Shown in pieces: positions 54,362 to 64,000 of a stretch of DNA of 64,000 bases. Source of the DNA: Guyanagaster necrorhizus (Eukaryota > Basidiomycota > Agaricomycetes > Agaricales > Physalacriaceae); the NCBI RefSeq assembly GCF_019112545.1, contig NW_025064885.1:186001-250000 (forward strand), written 5' to 3'. The position numbers and the translations under genes were made by a program. Numbering within the stretch: the first letter of the stretch is position 1; each line of letters opens with the position of its first letter. Below the pieces are notes generated by a model. The model did no database searches. It saw only the letters and a list, made by a program, of their open reading frames with translations, and was not told the origin of the DNA.

Positions 54362-56061
54362 ATGAGCAAACGTCCACCCAACGAGATCGAAACCAAAATA
54401 CATCAAGCCGCGTTATCTTCTGATAATCATGTAAAGCTTTCCTTTGTCGAATAATAGCCATCACGCTCATGTTGTCATAGGAAATAACCCCGAAACAAAT
54501 CGAAGAGATTGTACCCGACACCAAAGCCAGGCAGACGGCTATCAACTTTCTACTAGCTGTTGGCCTGTTCAAGCCGTTCAGCGACGGGAAAAAGAAGATT
54601 ATTTTCAGAGCCGTCGCCAAGGCTGAACTGAACGCGTACTTGTCATCCCTTTTATCAAGTAGCCCCGCACCTGACCAGCTTCCAATAGAACCAAGGATCT
54701 CAGCGGAGAGGAGAACCTAGTGCTTGACCACATAAAAACATCACATAATGAAGGTCCGCGAAGCACAATATGACTTAAGCGAAATTGTTTTCGATGATAT
54801 CCCTGCAGGCATATGGACGAAGCACCTCAAGGCAAAAACAAATCTACATCAAACAATCATCGATCGCTGCTTGAAAACATTGATTCAGAAAAAGCTCATC
54901 AAACGCGTGCAATCCGTGCAGGTGGGATTCTTCAAACGAGGCAATCATGGTTTCTCTAATGCGTCTATCAGCATGCGACGAGGAAGATTTACATGCTCCA
55001 AGGCATAGAACCATCGACCGTCCTCACAGGGGGACCGTGGTATACAGATAACGAACTAGACACTGAGTTCATCGAAACCCTCATCAAGGCGTGTTTCAAA
55101 TTGATACGTGATATGGTGCGGCCAGCATTCTCAAGGACGTGGTTCTGTGTTAACATCTTACGACAGAGTTATCCAAAACGCGGTTCCAAGTATGAAGGAG
55201 CGTTATATCCCATATCCAATTCCCCACAGTATCCTACCGCACAACAGGTTCGGAATACTCTCAGGCAGGCCAGGCTGACAGAGACCGATCTCACGGTGGA
55301 GCACGTCGAGATGTTGTTGAATGTTCTAGTCCTGGACAGAGAGATTGAAAAGGTGCGTTGCATCTGCATTGGCTGTCTGATGATAATCATTGTACGTCCA
55401 GATCCCCGCTTTCGGCATTGCGTCCTGGAATACAAATTCGATAAATGAGGACGACTCCGGAGATGAAACAGACAACAAAAAGAAGACGAAAAAAAGAAAA
55501 CATCGCTCTTCTGATTCCGACGGCGAGGACAACACGAGTAAACGGAGAAGGAAAAAGCGAGCCGCGACGGACGACTCAGACTCGGATGATCTCTTACCTA
55601 AGAACACAAAGAAAAGGAGAAGGAATGACTCTGGGTCCGACGTCGAATCCACTAAACGCAACAAGAAAAACCTCGTTTCCGACAACGAAGCCACAGGTTC
55701 AGACATGGATACCAAGAAGAAGTGGAGGCGGTCCAAATCCAAGAAATACGACAATTCTTCCGAAAGGGATTCATCGAATTCTGAGATGGAAACACGTCGG
55801 CATAGTGGTAAAACATCAAAAAATCAACACCGCTCGTCCCCTCCTGTGCCCGGTTCCTTCTCGGATAGCGAAGATGGGATATATGTGTATAGGGCCATAC
55901 GACAGGAACGCCTGTCGCTTGGCTGGTCCGAATCACCATGTGCCAAGTGTCCGTCGTTTGAGTTCTGTAAGGATGGCGGACCAGTGAACCCACGAGAATG
56001 TGTTTATTATGGGGATTGGTTGGCAGGTGGCCCGGTGGCTGAAATTGAGGACATGGCGTAG
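54362..56061 (+). CDS. RPC34: RNA polymerase III subunit RPC34 (RPC6)
   Basis: RPC34 is a winged-helix subunit of the Pol III subcomplex that opens promoters with TFIIIB. Exons read MSKRPPNEIETKIHQAALSS, EITPKQIEEIVPDTKARQTA, FLLAVGLFKPFSDGKKKIIF, ATKDLSGEENLVLDHIKTSH, IWTKHLKAKTNLHQTIIDRC and LKTLIQKKLIKRVQSVQ, then GGPWYTDNELDTEFIETLIK, SYPKRGSKYEGALYPISNSP and LDREIEKIPAFGIASWNTNS. A Lys/Arg/Ser/Asp-rich insert of roughly 140 residues follows, before YVYRAIRQERLSLGWSESPC. The C-terminal CAKC...FEFC...RECVYY pattern (C-x2-C-x5-C-x10-C) is the 4Fe-4S site known from human RPC39. The charged insert is far longer than in animal homologues. Confidence 0.93.
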
Positions 56062-56121
56062 GACAAAGAAGATCGTTATAAAGACTATTCATAATTCGTT
56101 ACCCAATAGAGCTCCTGATCT

Positions 56122-57126
56122 CTAACCCTGAGCTTCTTTAGCCTGCAGCTCCTTTACAGCCTGCTGCGTGAATAGATGTGCGTCGTAGGTGATCAACCAA
56201 GGGTGTGCCTCGTTTTCGGAGGTAATCGTGGTTTCCGTGCCTCCTGTGAACTCAGCGACAACGCCCAGATACACGTCCTGTCCCTGCATCAACATAAATT
56301 TTGTGAATTGCCATCCCGGAGGGACGACAGCATCTACCCGGAATATATCCGAAGTTACATCGAATTCCAGTCGACTGAAGTCAAACCCAAGCCCAAGCCC
56401 AAGAGCTTTTGTATAGGCCTCCTTTATCGTCCATATCCAAAAGAATCTGCGGAGGGCTTCGTCTTGCGATACTCCGGGGGAGAGTAGAGAGCGACGCTCA
56501 AGTGAGGTTAGCTTCGTTTCGTTCAGTTAAAAATAAACGGCGATGTAGTGTCCACACTTGCCTGATCTCCTACAGTCTCTACAAAGGATCTGAAGGAATC
56601 ACGCCCTGGAATCCGTACCTTCATCACATCAATCCCAATTGTAAAGGATGGCGGGTTGGCAGTGCCGGGTCCGAACACCATTACTACAAGACCATTATCA
56701 TGGGATACATTGAATGCAACGGGCGGATCCAGATCAGGTGTGGTCTTGTTGATGGTCAGCGTATTGAAACGGTCAAAATATGCTCTCCACATACAATATA
56801 TGGTTTCCTTGCCTCTGTCGCACCAAATGTCATAGCTTGTGGCAAAACGCCACGGTCCCTGAGCATCATACGGGGCAGTAAACGTCCGATGAGTGTCCCT
56901 AGGCAAACTGTCAAGCGCCACCAAAATCGGAAAAGATAGATACCTACGACAGGCGTCCTCCCTTCTAAAGAACTTTTTGATTCGCGTCGCACTTTCTGAG
57001 TCAACGACTAAAAGGCCTGCGTGATAAAGCTATTCAGGTTAGCGTGACGTTAAGATTAAACCGAAAACTCTTGAATACATCTTCAGAAAACAGAGCGGGA
57101 TCGTACTGGACCGCCCAGACCTTCAT
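56122..57126 (-). CDS. 4'-phosphopantetheinyl transferase (Sfp/NpgA type)
   Basis: The enzyme moves 4'-phosphopantetheine from coenzyme A to carrier-protein serines in polyketide and peptide synthetases and aminoadipate reductase. Exon 1 starts MKVWAVQYDPALFSEDVFKS at 57126. Later exons give ESATRIKKFFRREDACR, GRLLPRMMLRDRGVLPQAMT, FGATEARKPYI, and VAFNVSHDNGLVVMVFG. The magnesium motif is IGIDVMKV and the second catalytic motif is FFWIWTIKEAYTKALGLGLG followed by FDFSRLEFDV. The C-terminus reads VYLGVVAEFTGGTETTITSE and ends ELQAKEAQG. The WxxKEAxxK and GxDxM motifs are intact, so the enzyme should be active. Fungi usually have one such broad-range enzyme, needed for lysine synthesis and secondary metabolism. 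Confidence 0.92.
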
Positions 57127-57258
57127 GGGAGGGCAGAGATGATGCCAGTTAGTGATCAAGGCCTGATCGATGATTGATGATCGACATTCCTGGCATCCTT
57201 ATCTTATCGCATTGCAACTCTGCTTCATCTTTCACATCTGAGTTATCCTTCTTCAAGG
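57127..57258. promoter_or_regulatory. Divergent promoter PPTase/MAK32-like
   Basis: A 132-base divergent gap with no distinct element recognised. Confidence 0.4.
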
Positions 57259-58662
57259 ATGAGCCCTGCGATGCACGGATACGGGACACCACAGTTTGTT
57301 ACCCTCGGGATGTTTATCATCGATGAGTTTTCTTTCCTCGATGATGACGGAAACCCGACGGGAAAAGAACTTTCTCCTCAGGAAAGCCAAACAGCGTGAT
57401 TATTGAACGCGATAAAAGTGCTCATGTCTTATTATCACGTAGATCGGCGGTGGTGGCACTTATGCAGCTCTCGGGGCACGTATATGGTCCGTCGCGTTGT
57501 TGCAATATAGACTGGATACTGAAATCCGCCGTATCTCTTGCATAGGCTCCCTCCGGATAAGATTGGAATGATAGTCGATAGAGGTAATGACTGGCCATCT
57601 GACATCCAAAAGGAGCTCGATAAATATGGCCATGAGATGTGGATGTATCGCGATCAACTTTCAACGCGTACCACCCGCGCTCTCAATTCTTATATGGGCG
57701 ATCACCGAAGGCGGGCCTTGCAAAATCTCAGTGCCGTTGATTTTCCAACTGAATGACTATGGCTGATTTAGTTTTGACTATCTTACCACACGTATCCGTA
57801 TCACACCTCGAGATCTTCGAGGAACGAGGCTGGCGCGGGCGCCTACTGTTCATTTCGTGTGCTCTCCTTCCCGTGCACAATCCATCGTGTCTGAGATTCA
57901 CGAGGAACCCAAATGGAATCCGATCACCATTTGGGAGCCAATTCCGGTGTGTTCTTGCACTCTGGATCAAGATTCTGCATGAAACTGATATATGTCAGGA
58001 TCGGTGCGTTCCAGAGGAGCTTCCAGCTCTAATCAAGGTCCTGCCGCAAATTTCTGTCTTGAGGTAGAGAATGAAATGCAACATATACTGTTGACTGACA
58101 AGACACAGTCCAAATGCAGAGGAGGCGCTTATGGTGTTGTCTATGCCGCTTCCACCGACTAAGACGTCCATAGAGAAGGCCGCACAAATGTTCCTAGACT
58201 TTGGGTTAGGAAACAAGGGTAGGGGCTCCGTGATAATCCGCAGTGGTGAACTTGGAGCCTATGTGACCACAAGGTCTGGTGGTGGTAAATGGATCGACGC
58301 ATTCTGGGCAGATCAGGAGAAAGTTGTGGACGTCACTGGTTCGCTTCTAACTTATTTGCAACGACGACGCAAATTTACAATATGTACCAGGTGCGGGAAA
58401 CAGCTTTCTTGGCGGGTTAGGAGCTGGACTGTATCTCGCTCAAGGAGATGTATATCAAGGTACGTACAATATATGCAATATATGTTTGCCACTGACCTTC
58501 CTTGTCCTAGCCACTCTCTATGCAACCATTTCAGCTGCCTTCGTTATTGAACAGGAAGGCTTACCCGAGATGTCTGAAATAGCCGATAGTGACGGTTCTA
58601 CAAGGACTCTGTGGAACGGGGACTCGCCAGAACGGAGATTACGTCTGCTGCAAGACAGATAA
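57259..58662 (+). CDS. MAK32: MAK32-like PfkB/ribokinase-fold protein
   Basis: About seven exons starting MSPAMHGYGTPQFVTLGMFI. The family has the ribokinase (PfkB) fold; in yeast Mak32 is needed for stability of a toxin-coding dsRNA element, but its reaction is unknown. Seen: IIDEFSFLDDDGNPTGKELS, then IGGGGTYAALGARIW (the GG nucleotide-kinase motif), LPPDKIGMIVDRGNDWPSDI, YGHEMWMYRDQLSTRTTRAL, VHFVCSPSRAQSIVSEIHEE, LPPTKTSIEKAAQMFLDFGL, VIIRSGELGAYVTTRSGGGK and VVDVTGAGNSFLGGLGAGLY, where GAGNSF corresponds to the PfkB signature loop with Asn in place of the catalytic Asp. The first junction (after LSPQ or nearby) lacks a usable GT donor. It ends RLRLLQDR. Confidence 0.88.
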
Positions 58663-58771
58663 AGAAGAATAACTATCCGATTATGTATATACAACTACTA
58701 CAAAATGCCGGTACAAAATAAAAATAAGCCGTGGTAGAATTTGGATACTAATACACGCAGACAGGCGCTGC

Positions 58772-59479
58772 TCACTGTTGACCTGACTCGAATTTTGCTC
58801 GGCTGGCAGCGAACAGCTCTTGTTGAGCTGCTAATAGTTCTTCTGGGAATGCAGATGGCTATGTCAGGGTCGATCAATGCAAGCAGCAAGTAAGTGGACT
58901 AGCCTTCCGTCATTCCAGACTGCTCGAACTTGGAAACCTTCTTCTCTCGGTCCTAACGAACAGTATGTTAGGAAGGCAAAACATGAGAGACGTAACACAT
59001 ACCTTCTGCTGTTGCTTGTGGTCCTTCAAAACATCCTCGACCTCGGTAGTGAACGAGTCAAAGCCCAATCGCTATATACAAAATGAGAACTACGTCAAGA
59101 CGTGGCGGCAACGAGAGGTAAACCTTGAGCGCGGAAATGATGTGATCTGGAGCAATGGTCTTTTTGGATTCTTGTTCACAAATCTCGTTTGCTTCTGACG
59201 AAATCAGGTGTATGAATTCTGTGGAACAGATGGTAATAGGCTCTCATTGGGGGTAAGCAAGCGAAGTATTTTACCTACACAACACTCAATGACAAGGTCT
59301 CTTGTCTCCTTTGCGCATACGACATCGTTGGGCAGCAGCTCTGCAACCAAGAGACGCGTCAAAATAAGCCGGGAAGGAAAATGAGTCGACACACCTGATA
59401 TCATTTTCGTTATGGTCGCCTTGGGCAATGAAAGATCGTCATCTGTGGGTGCCCCCGAGTGTCCCTCACGATCTGACAT
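58772..59479 (-). CDS. NCB2: Negative cofactor 2 subunit beta (Dr1)
   Basis: NC2-beta is a histone-fold protein that pairs with NC2-alpha, binds TBP on promoters and blocks TFIIA and TFIIB. Exons read MSDREGHSGAPTDDDLSLPK, ATITKMISG, ELLPNDVVCAKETRDLVIEC, CVEFIHLISSEANEICEQES, KKTIAPDHIISALK, RLGFDSFTTEVEDVLKDHKQ, and REKKVSKFEQSGMTEEELLA with a Gln/Ala-rich end to SGQQ. The LPNDVRxxxExRDLxxExCxEFIHLISSEAN histone fold is diagnostic. Length of about 150 residues is normal. Four short introns are inferred. It lies 108 bases from the divergent SmF gene. Confidence 0.93.
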
Positions 59480-59587
59480 GGCGAAGAGACAGTAGAGCGC
59501 CTGCCCGAGGGAAAATGTAGTGGAAGTGAGGACGTGACAAGAGGATTTTCAGCGGTTTCAAACTCCGCCAGGTTGCTTCGAACTACC
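59480..59587. promoter_or_regulatory. Divergent promoter NC2-beta/SmF
   Basis: A 108-base gap between divergent start codons of two nuclear RNA/transcription genes. Confidence 0.4.
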
Positions 59588-60048
59588 ATGTCTGCTGTGT
59601 GTATTTTGCCCCTTCAAAATGATTCTTTTCTTACATTTTATGCAATTCTAGGTCAACCCAGTTAACCCCAAACCTTTCATGCAAGAACTCACTGGGAAAC
59701 CAGTGTTCGTTAAACTAAAATGGGGGCTAGAGTACAAGGGTTATCTTGTCAGCACCGATGGGTTCATGAATCTTCAAGTGAGCGCTTCTGGGCTCCTCCT
59801 TTTCACAGCTTGATCTCGTTCTTTAGTTGGCAAACACAGAGGAGTATCAAGATGGAAAGTCTAATGGCGCACTGGGAGAGGTGTTTATAAGGTGGGCGTT
59901 ATTTTTTCCTTGAGTTAGTGAGAGATGCCTGATTTTCACGGAACAGATGCAACAATGTGCTATATATTATAAGTATATTCCACTTCGTATCTTATATGCT
60001 TATTAACTTCATCCTTACAGGGAGGCACCCACTGACAAATCCGAGTAG
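59588..60048 (+). CDS. SMX3: Spliceosomal Sm protein F
   Basis: Sm F is one of seven Sm proteins forming the ring on U1, U2, U4 and U5 snRNA. Exon 1 (59588-59596) encodes MSA; exon 2 (59652-59777) gives [20 protein letters not shown] then [20 protein letters not shown] (Sm1 motif); exon 3 (59827-59891) gives [20 protein letters not shown]; exon 4 (59947-59972) gives RCNNVLYI (Sm2 motif). The last piece, EAPTDKSE before a stop at 60046-60048, fits a fungal SmF end, but the final junction is one base out of phase with canonical GT-AG splicing. The core Sm fold is complete without it. Length is about 88 residues. Confidence 0.9.
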
Positions 60049-60600
60049 ACGGCGGTCGTGTTGCGCGTTGTGCGTTGTCTCACCTCCACTCAGGATTTCT
60101 GGTCGTCAATGCGAGAAGCGAATCACGTATTTGCTAGTCTTGCTTGTATTATATGTGACATACTGGCGAAGTATTCTTCCTCCTGTGCTACGCACTATAT
60201 TGACTGTAGGGACGTCAATCGATCTAACGTAACTGAGAAAATACAATCGCTGAAACCTATGCTTAGCGTTGTAAACATGACCTCAGTATCGCTTCGGCTC
60301 TTTCCATAAACGCAACATATATTGCCCTTGCGACTAGGAGCGCTCCACCATATCTGCCTCTGTGCTGACCGCTCAATGGCTCAAGCCATGATTATGGTTA
60401 TTGAGTACTCAGCGCTCAATATCCATGAAAGTTATATCGTAACGCACCAAGTGTGTGTACAACTTTCTTCAGGTATCTACGCTATCTATTAGGCAATGCC
60501 ATTCTTACAATGCGCATGCGGGCGCGGCCTTCAACTCGTTTTCAGCCCCCATATATCTTCCTCCTTGTATGCGTTCCAGGTCCTTCGGGGCACGTTTTTA
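60049..60600. other. Spacer between convergent SmF and unknown 889-residue gene
   Basis: If the last SmF intron is spliced strictly GT-AG, the SmF frame would stay open to about 60232; this reads as low-complexity sequence without Sm character. Otherwise nothing is recognised here. Confidence 0.4.
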
Positions 60601-63270
60601 TCATCGACTTGCCAGGACATGACGGTCGACAAAATGCTTGGATACAGTCTCCAGCCCTTTGTATGTTGCAATGGCGCACCTCCATAAGCGAACACTGCTT
60701 CGCCAACCGGCTTGGTTTAAGCAACTTTTCTCTGGATTTGGTGAGAGATACATGTCCACACGACGGGTATACCACTTTTCAGCGTCGGCAGTCCAAAACC
60801 CGACGTTTAGTGCAGAATATTTGAAACTAGCGTCTTTCGGGAACCAAGACATGTCTTGAGTAAGACTGTACCCGTCGGGAGACCGGTTGTACATCTTATA
60901 AACCCCACACATGACATCCATCTGGGATTCACTGAGGCTTTCCTCCCACATGAAAATCTCGCATTTTTCTCGGCCTAGGACTGTGAGTCTATGGCATTTG
61001 CCATAGCAAAAAATGTCATCGGTTGGGCGTCGGAGGACGGCACTATAATCTTCGGTGTGCTCCATAGCGAGGCGCCATATTATCCCTCCATGCATCAAAG
61101 CAGCCCTTGCAACGACGGGATCATGTAATAACGCGGCCCTTCTGCGCACATAAGATATGTAGTCCAATAATCCAGCCTTGAAATTGGCTGGTCTGTATGG
61201 GATGAGTTGAGTATGGCGAGCTTGACATCCGTTCTCGTAGGATTTTCTCCAAAGCTTTGGACCCGAAGGATCTGCTTGAACGCCCACGGTGAAACGGATA
61301 CCATGGCAGCAAAGTTCCTCTATTAAATCATCAAGACGCGTCACTCCCGATAAGCGTAGACAGTGCAGAACATCGTCAGCGCGGTAGACAATGAGCAAGT
61401 ACCGCTGGTCCAGAACCTTTGATTCGCCTTGGACTTGGATGCGGTATCCAGTTCTTTCTTCACTTCCATCGTGCCATTGGACGGCCTGAATACCCAGAGA
61501 AGAAGGGTCTTTACCCAGATAGCTATGTGATTGAGGCGATAAATCCCACCAAGCAGCGGATATTGTGCAAGAAAGCACATGTGGCGGCTGCACGTGTGAA
61601 GCCGTTATAGCATGGTTGCCACTGTCTTCCTTCTTCGACGCATGCCACGCTAACCATGAAACGAATTCTCCTAAGCTCAGAAGACTCGAATTTTCTACTC
61701 CTTCCTGTGGTACGCTGAAATGGTCTAGCGATTTCAGACAGGTGCTGACCTTTGCCTTGTCCACCACAGTTAATGGACCCGGATCTGTTGGTCTGGCTAT
61801 TTGTATGCCAAACCGGAAGCGCAAGACATCCTTCAAGGACCAATATTCATACTCTTTGGGCTCAAGATCTTCCTTGAGCACCTGGGTTTGTGCCTCAAAG
61901 AGCTTCACATATGCCTTTTCCCAAGCCTCTGCACTACATGGCCTAGAGCACCTCAAGCTGGATGCTGTCAGCTTCCTGACTGAAGCCTCAGCGCCTCTCT
62001 CTCTAGGAAGGGGTGGATATTGCTGCTGAGGAATATCACTGTCAGAGATATGTCTCCTTTCAACGTAATCTTTGTTGTCGACTCGGACTTTTTCCCGAAC
62101 GAAAACGTCAACACTCCTTGTCGGATATTGTTGCTCCTCGGAATACCGATCAAGCTTTGCAGCCCGAGCATGATGGCTGTGCTTTTCATTTGCCGACTTG
62201 TCCAGGAGCTGCAGTTTCTTTGAGCGTCCATCTCTTTCCGCAGAGACGCGGGTTTCGTCTGAACAACTGGCAGCACGAACATCCACATATTCAGTGGTTT
62301 GTTGAAGCATGGTTTGTTCTGACTCATTGGCTACAGACATTTCACCAGCCTGCCACCTAATGCCAAGCTGAACGTCGCGCGCTTGAGGTTCAATGTGCTT
62401 TGCTGTGGTACGATGAACAACCTTATTGGGTGGGAGCCGAATGGCATACTTCTGAGATAATGACCGGTCCAATGCCTCAAAAGGGCTCGTGATCGGACCC
62501 CAATCTATCCAGACGGGAATGCTGTATGCGGTGTACGCTTCCAGGAAATTTGCAACATTTTCGCATACCCGAGGATCTACAAAGAGACCGACTCGCCGTG
62601 ATGCCTCTTCACCTTGCCAAAAGCCACTATCATTCTGAACTAACCAAGAAGTTCGAATGAGATCGGTCCAGTTTCCGCCAACTTCCTCTGTGAGCGTGAT
62701 TTCCCAGTCGTCCCCATCCTTTTCCGCCAGAGTGAGCGCCAAGAGAAAAGAGATTTCCCCTGCCAGTACTAAAAATGCGTCCCGCGATCGCATCGCGGCG
62801 TCTTCCATGTCCATCTTGTGGCATTTCGCATGGTGATATCCATACTCCCATGGCGGAGGGAATCTAGGATAGGGAAATCTTTCGACACAATCCAATTTTT
62901 GTCCTAATGTTTTCCTTAGGATACCCAAAAGATTTTCCAGATGCTTCCATTCGTCGGCGACTCTTGTTTCCAAAGCCCATTGTCCCGGCGAAGGAGAAAA
63001 CAGTGGGATAGACGCGGACGAATAGTTCAGGCACTTGAACAAAACGCACTGATAAACGCAGCTCCGATGGACAGGAAGAAACCCCTGGTATGGCATAGTG
63101 TCGGAAGCCCAACTGCGTTCCATGAACTTGTTGGGATCTGGAAGCCACAAACTTTTCGGATCTTGGAGGGGTATGCCCCTCGCAGGCACAAGGGGAAGAG
63201 TGTCTGATTCCAGACACAAGAACAAGTGGTTGTGATCATCTTGAATGGTCGTACGAATTGGCGAGGGCAT
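60601..63270 (-). CDS. Intronless 889-residue protein, unknown
   Basis: The longest open frame in the window, starting MPSPIRTTIQDDHNHLFLCL, with no intron although most neighbours have several. It is rich in Trp, Arg and Ser and has no membrane segment or signal peptide. Residues 1-320 look globular (WALETRVADEWKHLENLLGI, SIPVWIDWGPITSPFEALDR). Residues about 320-450 are polar and likely disordered. The C-terminal 430 residues look globular again, with EAWEKAYVKLFEAQTQVLKE, EYEYWSLKDVLRFRFGIQIA, VHVLSC-like beta segments, RIQVQGESKVLDQRYLLIVY and ALMHGGIIWRLAMEHTEDYS. I recognise no catalytic motif. Start at 63270 is the first Met of the frame. The segment SIPVWIDWGPITSPF recalls proteins of mushroom-specific families, but this is only an impression. 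Confidence 0.75.
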   Translation of the reverse strand: MPSPIRTTIQDDHNHLFLCLESDTLPLVPARGIPLQDPKSLWLPDPNKFMERSWASDTMPYQGFLPVHRSCVYQCVLFKCLNYSSASIPLFSPSPGQWALETRVADEWKHLENLLGILRKTLGQKLDCVERFPYPRFPPPWEYGYHHAKCHKMDMEDAAMRSRDAFLVLAGEISFLLALTLAEKDGDDWEITLTEEVGGNWTDLIRTSWLVQNDSGFWQGEEASRRVGLFVDPRVCENVANFLEAYTAYSIPVWIDWGPITSPFEALDRSLSQKYAIRLPPNKVVHRTTAKHIEPQARDVQLGIRWQAGEMSVANESEQTMLQQTTEYVDVRAASCSDETRVSAERDGRSKKLQLLDKSANEKHSHHARAAKLDRYSEEQQYPTRSVDVFVREKVRVDNKDYVERRHISDSDIPQQQYPPLPRERGAEASVRKLTASSLRCSRPCSAEAWEKAYVKLFEAQTQVLKEDLEPKEYEYWSLKDVLRFRFGIQIARPTDPGPLTVVDKAKVSTCLKSLDHFSVPQEGVENSSLLSLGEFVSWLAWHASKKEDSGNHAITASHVQPPHVLSCTISAAWWDLSPQSHSYLGKDPSSLGIQAVQWHDGSEERTGYRIQVQGESKVLDQRYLLIVYRADDVLHCLRLSGVTRLDDLIEELCCHGIRFTVGVQADPSGPKLWRKSYENGCQARHTQLIPYRPANFKAGLLDYISYVRRRAALLHDPVVARAALMHGGIIWRLAMEHTEDYSAVLRRPTDDIFCYGKCHRLTVLGREKCEIFMWEESLSESQMDVMCGVYKMYNRSPDGYSLTQDMSWFPKDASFKYSALNVGFWTADAEKWYTRRVDMYLSPNPEKSCLNQAGWRSSVRLWRCAIATYKGLETVSKHFVDRHVLASR

Positions 63271-64000
63271 CGTTCTGGGGGTCCGCGTCGTTCAATTGGT
63301 GACTGAAATCCGTAACGCATGAAAACGCACCGACAGACACACCACCAATGCACTATTGTTGATTCTAAGGCTGGTCTCTAACACGAATACCTATAATTCC
63401 TGCTAATGCACCTCTTGCGATCCGAGTTGTCACTCAAGATCTCCGAAGAATCAGCTTTGCTACGGCTCGCGAGGACACTTGGACGGGTATAACCCAGATG
63501 TTTTGCTTTGAACACCCAGATAGCTTCAACTAGGCAGCAGCGTAGTCTTTGGTATGCCCCAAAGTGCGAGTTTGTGGTCAAAAGTTTTGCAAGTTGTCAT
63601 TTCCCACCAAGCTGTGTGGTTCGGATCAATTTCGCCTCAGCGCGATCTCGCACTGTTAATGCTGGCTAAAGTGCATCTTACAATGTATGGAAGCCTCTGT
63701 GGTGGTTTACTTGGCACAAAACGCCGATACTGATATACGCTAAAATGAGTAGCCAAGTTGTAGTTAAGTGTACCACTAGTGAATATTGCTCAAGATTTGA
63801 TGTCAGAGTGCCCTAACGAACGGCCTGGCTGAACTCGATCACGAACTCGCTGTTTCTGAAGAGCGGTTGAGCTCAAGGAAGTACTGAGAGAAAGGTGTCA
63901 CATACAAGAGCTTTGAGCTCAGGGAAGCCGCCCTCTATCTTCCTATCCCATAATAAATGTGGGGACTCATTTTCAACAATAATCCAGACGCGGAAACGGC
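63271..64000. other. Terminal intergenic stretch
   Basis: Upstream of the 889-residue gene to the window end. Short open frames (for example 63378-63581, minus) have no motif. It may contain the gene's promoter. Confidence 0.4.

Overview
The window is nuclear DNA of a filamentous fungus, most likely a mushroom-forming basidiomycete (Agaricomycetes). Coding genes are broken by many introns of about 45-65 bases, genes are dense on both strands, and typical fungal families appear: a DUF6534 seven-helix protein, Zn2Cys6 regulator, F-box proteins, AIM32 and a Sch9-type kinase. Spliced structures were assembled by hand from GT/GC...AG boundaries that restore family motifs. Families were named from memory of conserved motifs; no search was run.

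Left part (1-9.5 kb): a DUF1479 gene cut by the window start, a decayed Myb-like relic, a tRNA-Gln(UUG) with a short intron, TAF8 head-to-head with riboflavin kinase (FMN1), a small unknown gene whose core recurs at 38.3 kb, QCR9 head-to-head with mitochondrial ribosomal uS11m, and an unknown gene that seems frameshifted. From 9.5 to 11.8 kb nothing convincing is coded.

Centre (11.8-33 kb): AIM32, the Sch9-type AGC kinase, a DUF6534 membrane protein, a cytochrome P450, an extended SDR reductase, a Tim17-family membrane protein head-to-head with diphthamide enzyme DPH1, SAGA/TREX-2 subunit SUS1, a long F-box/LRR gene, a SIRT5-type sirtuin and a hemerythrin-like protein. The P450, SDR and DUF6534 genes are the most accessory-looking group; the rest is housekeeping.

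Right part (33-64 kb): NPC1 sterol transporter, then a relic strip (38.0-38.7 kb) with a broken small gene and a short decayed copy of NPC1, RNPS1, an acyl-CoA dehydrogenase, a Zn2Cys6 regulator, nuclear poly(A)-binding protein, mitochondrial bL19m, an Ivy1-like BAR protein, mitochondrial aspartyl-tRNA synthetase, an F-box protein, Pol III subunit RPC34, a 4'-phosphopantetheinyl transferase, a MAK32-like sugar-kinase-fold protein, NC2-beta, Sm protein F, and an intronless 889-residue protein I do not recognise.

Together the genes serve transcription (TAF8, NC2-beta, SUS1, RPC34), RNA handling (RNPS1, PAB2, SmF), and mitochondrial translation and respiration (uS11m, bL19m, AspRS, QCR9). Many sit as divergent pairs, three with about 40 bases or less between start codons. 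I see no complete transposon, CRISPR array or rRNA. The least explained items are the 889-residue protein, the inverted repeat pair shared by 6.0 and 38.3 kb, and several non-canonical splice junctions.
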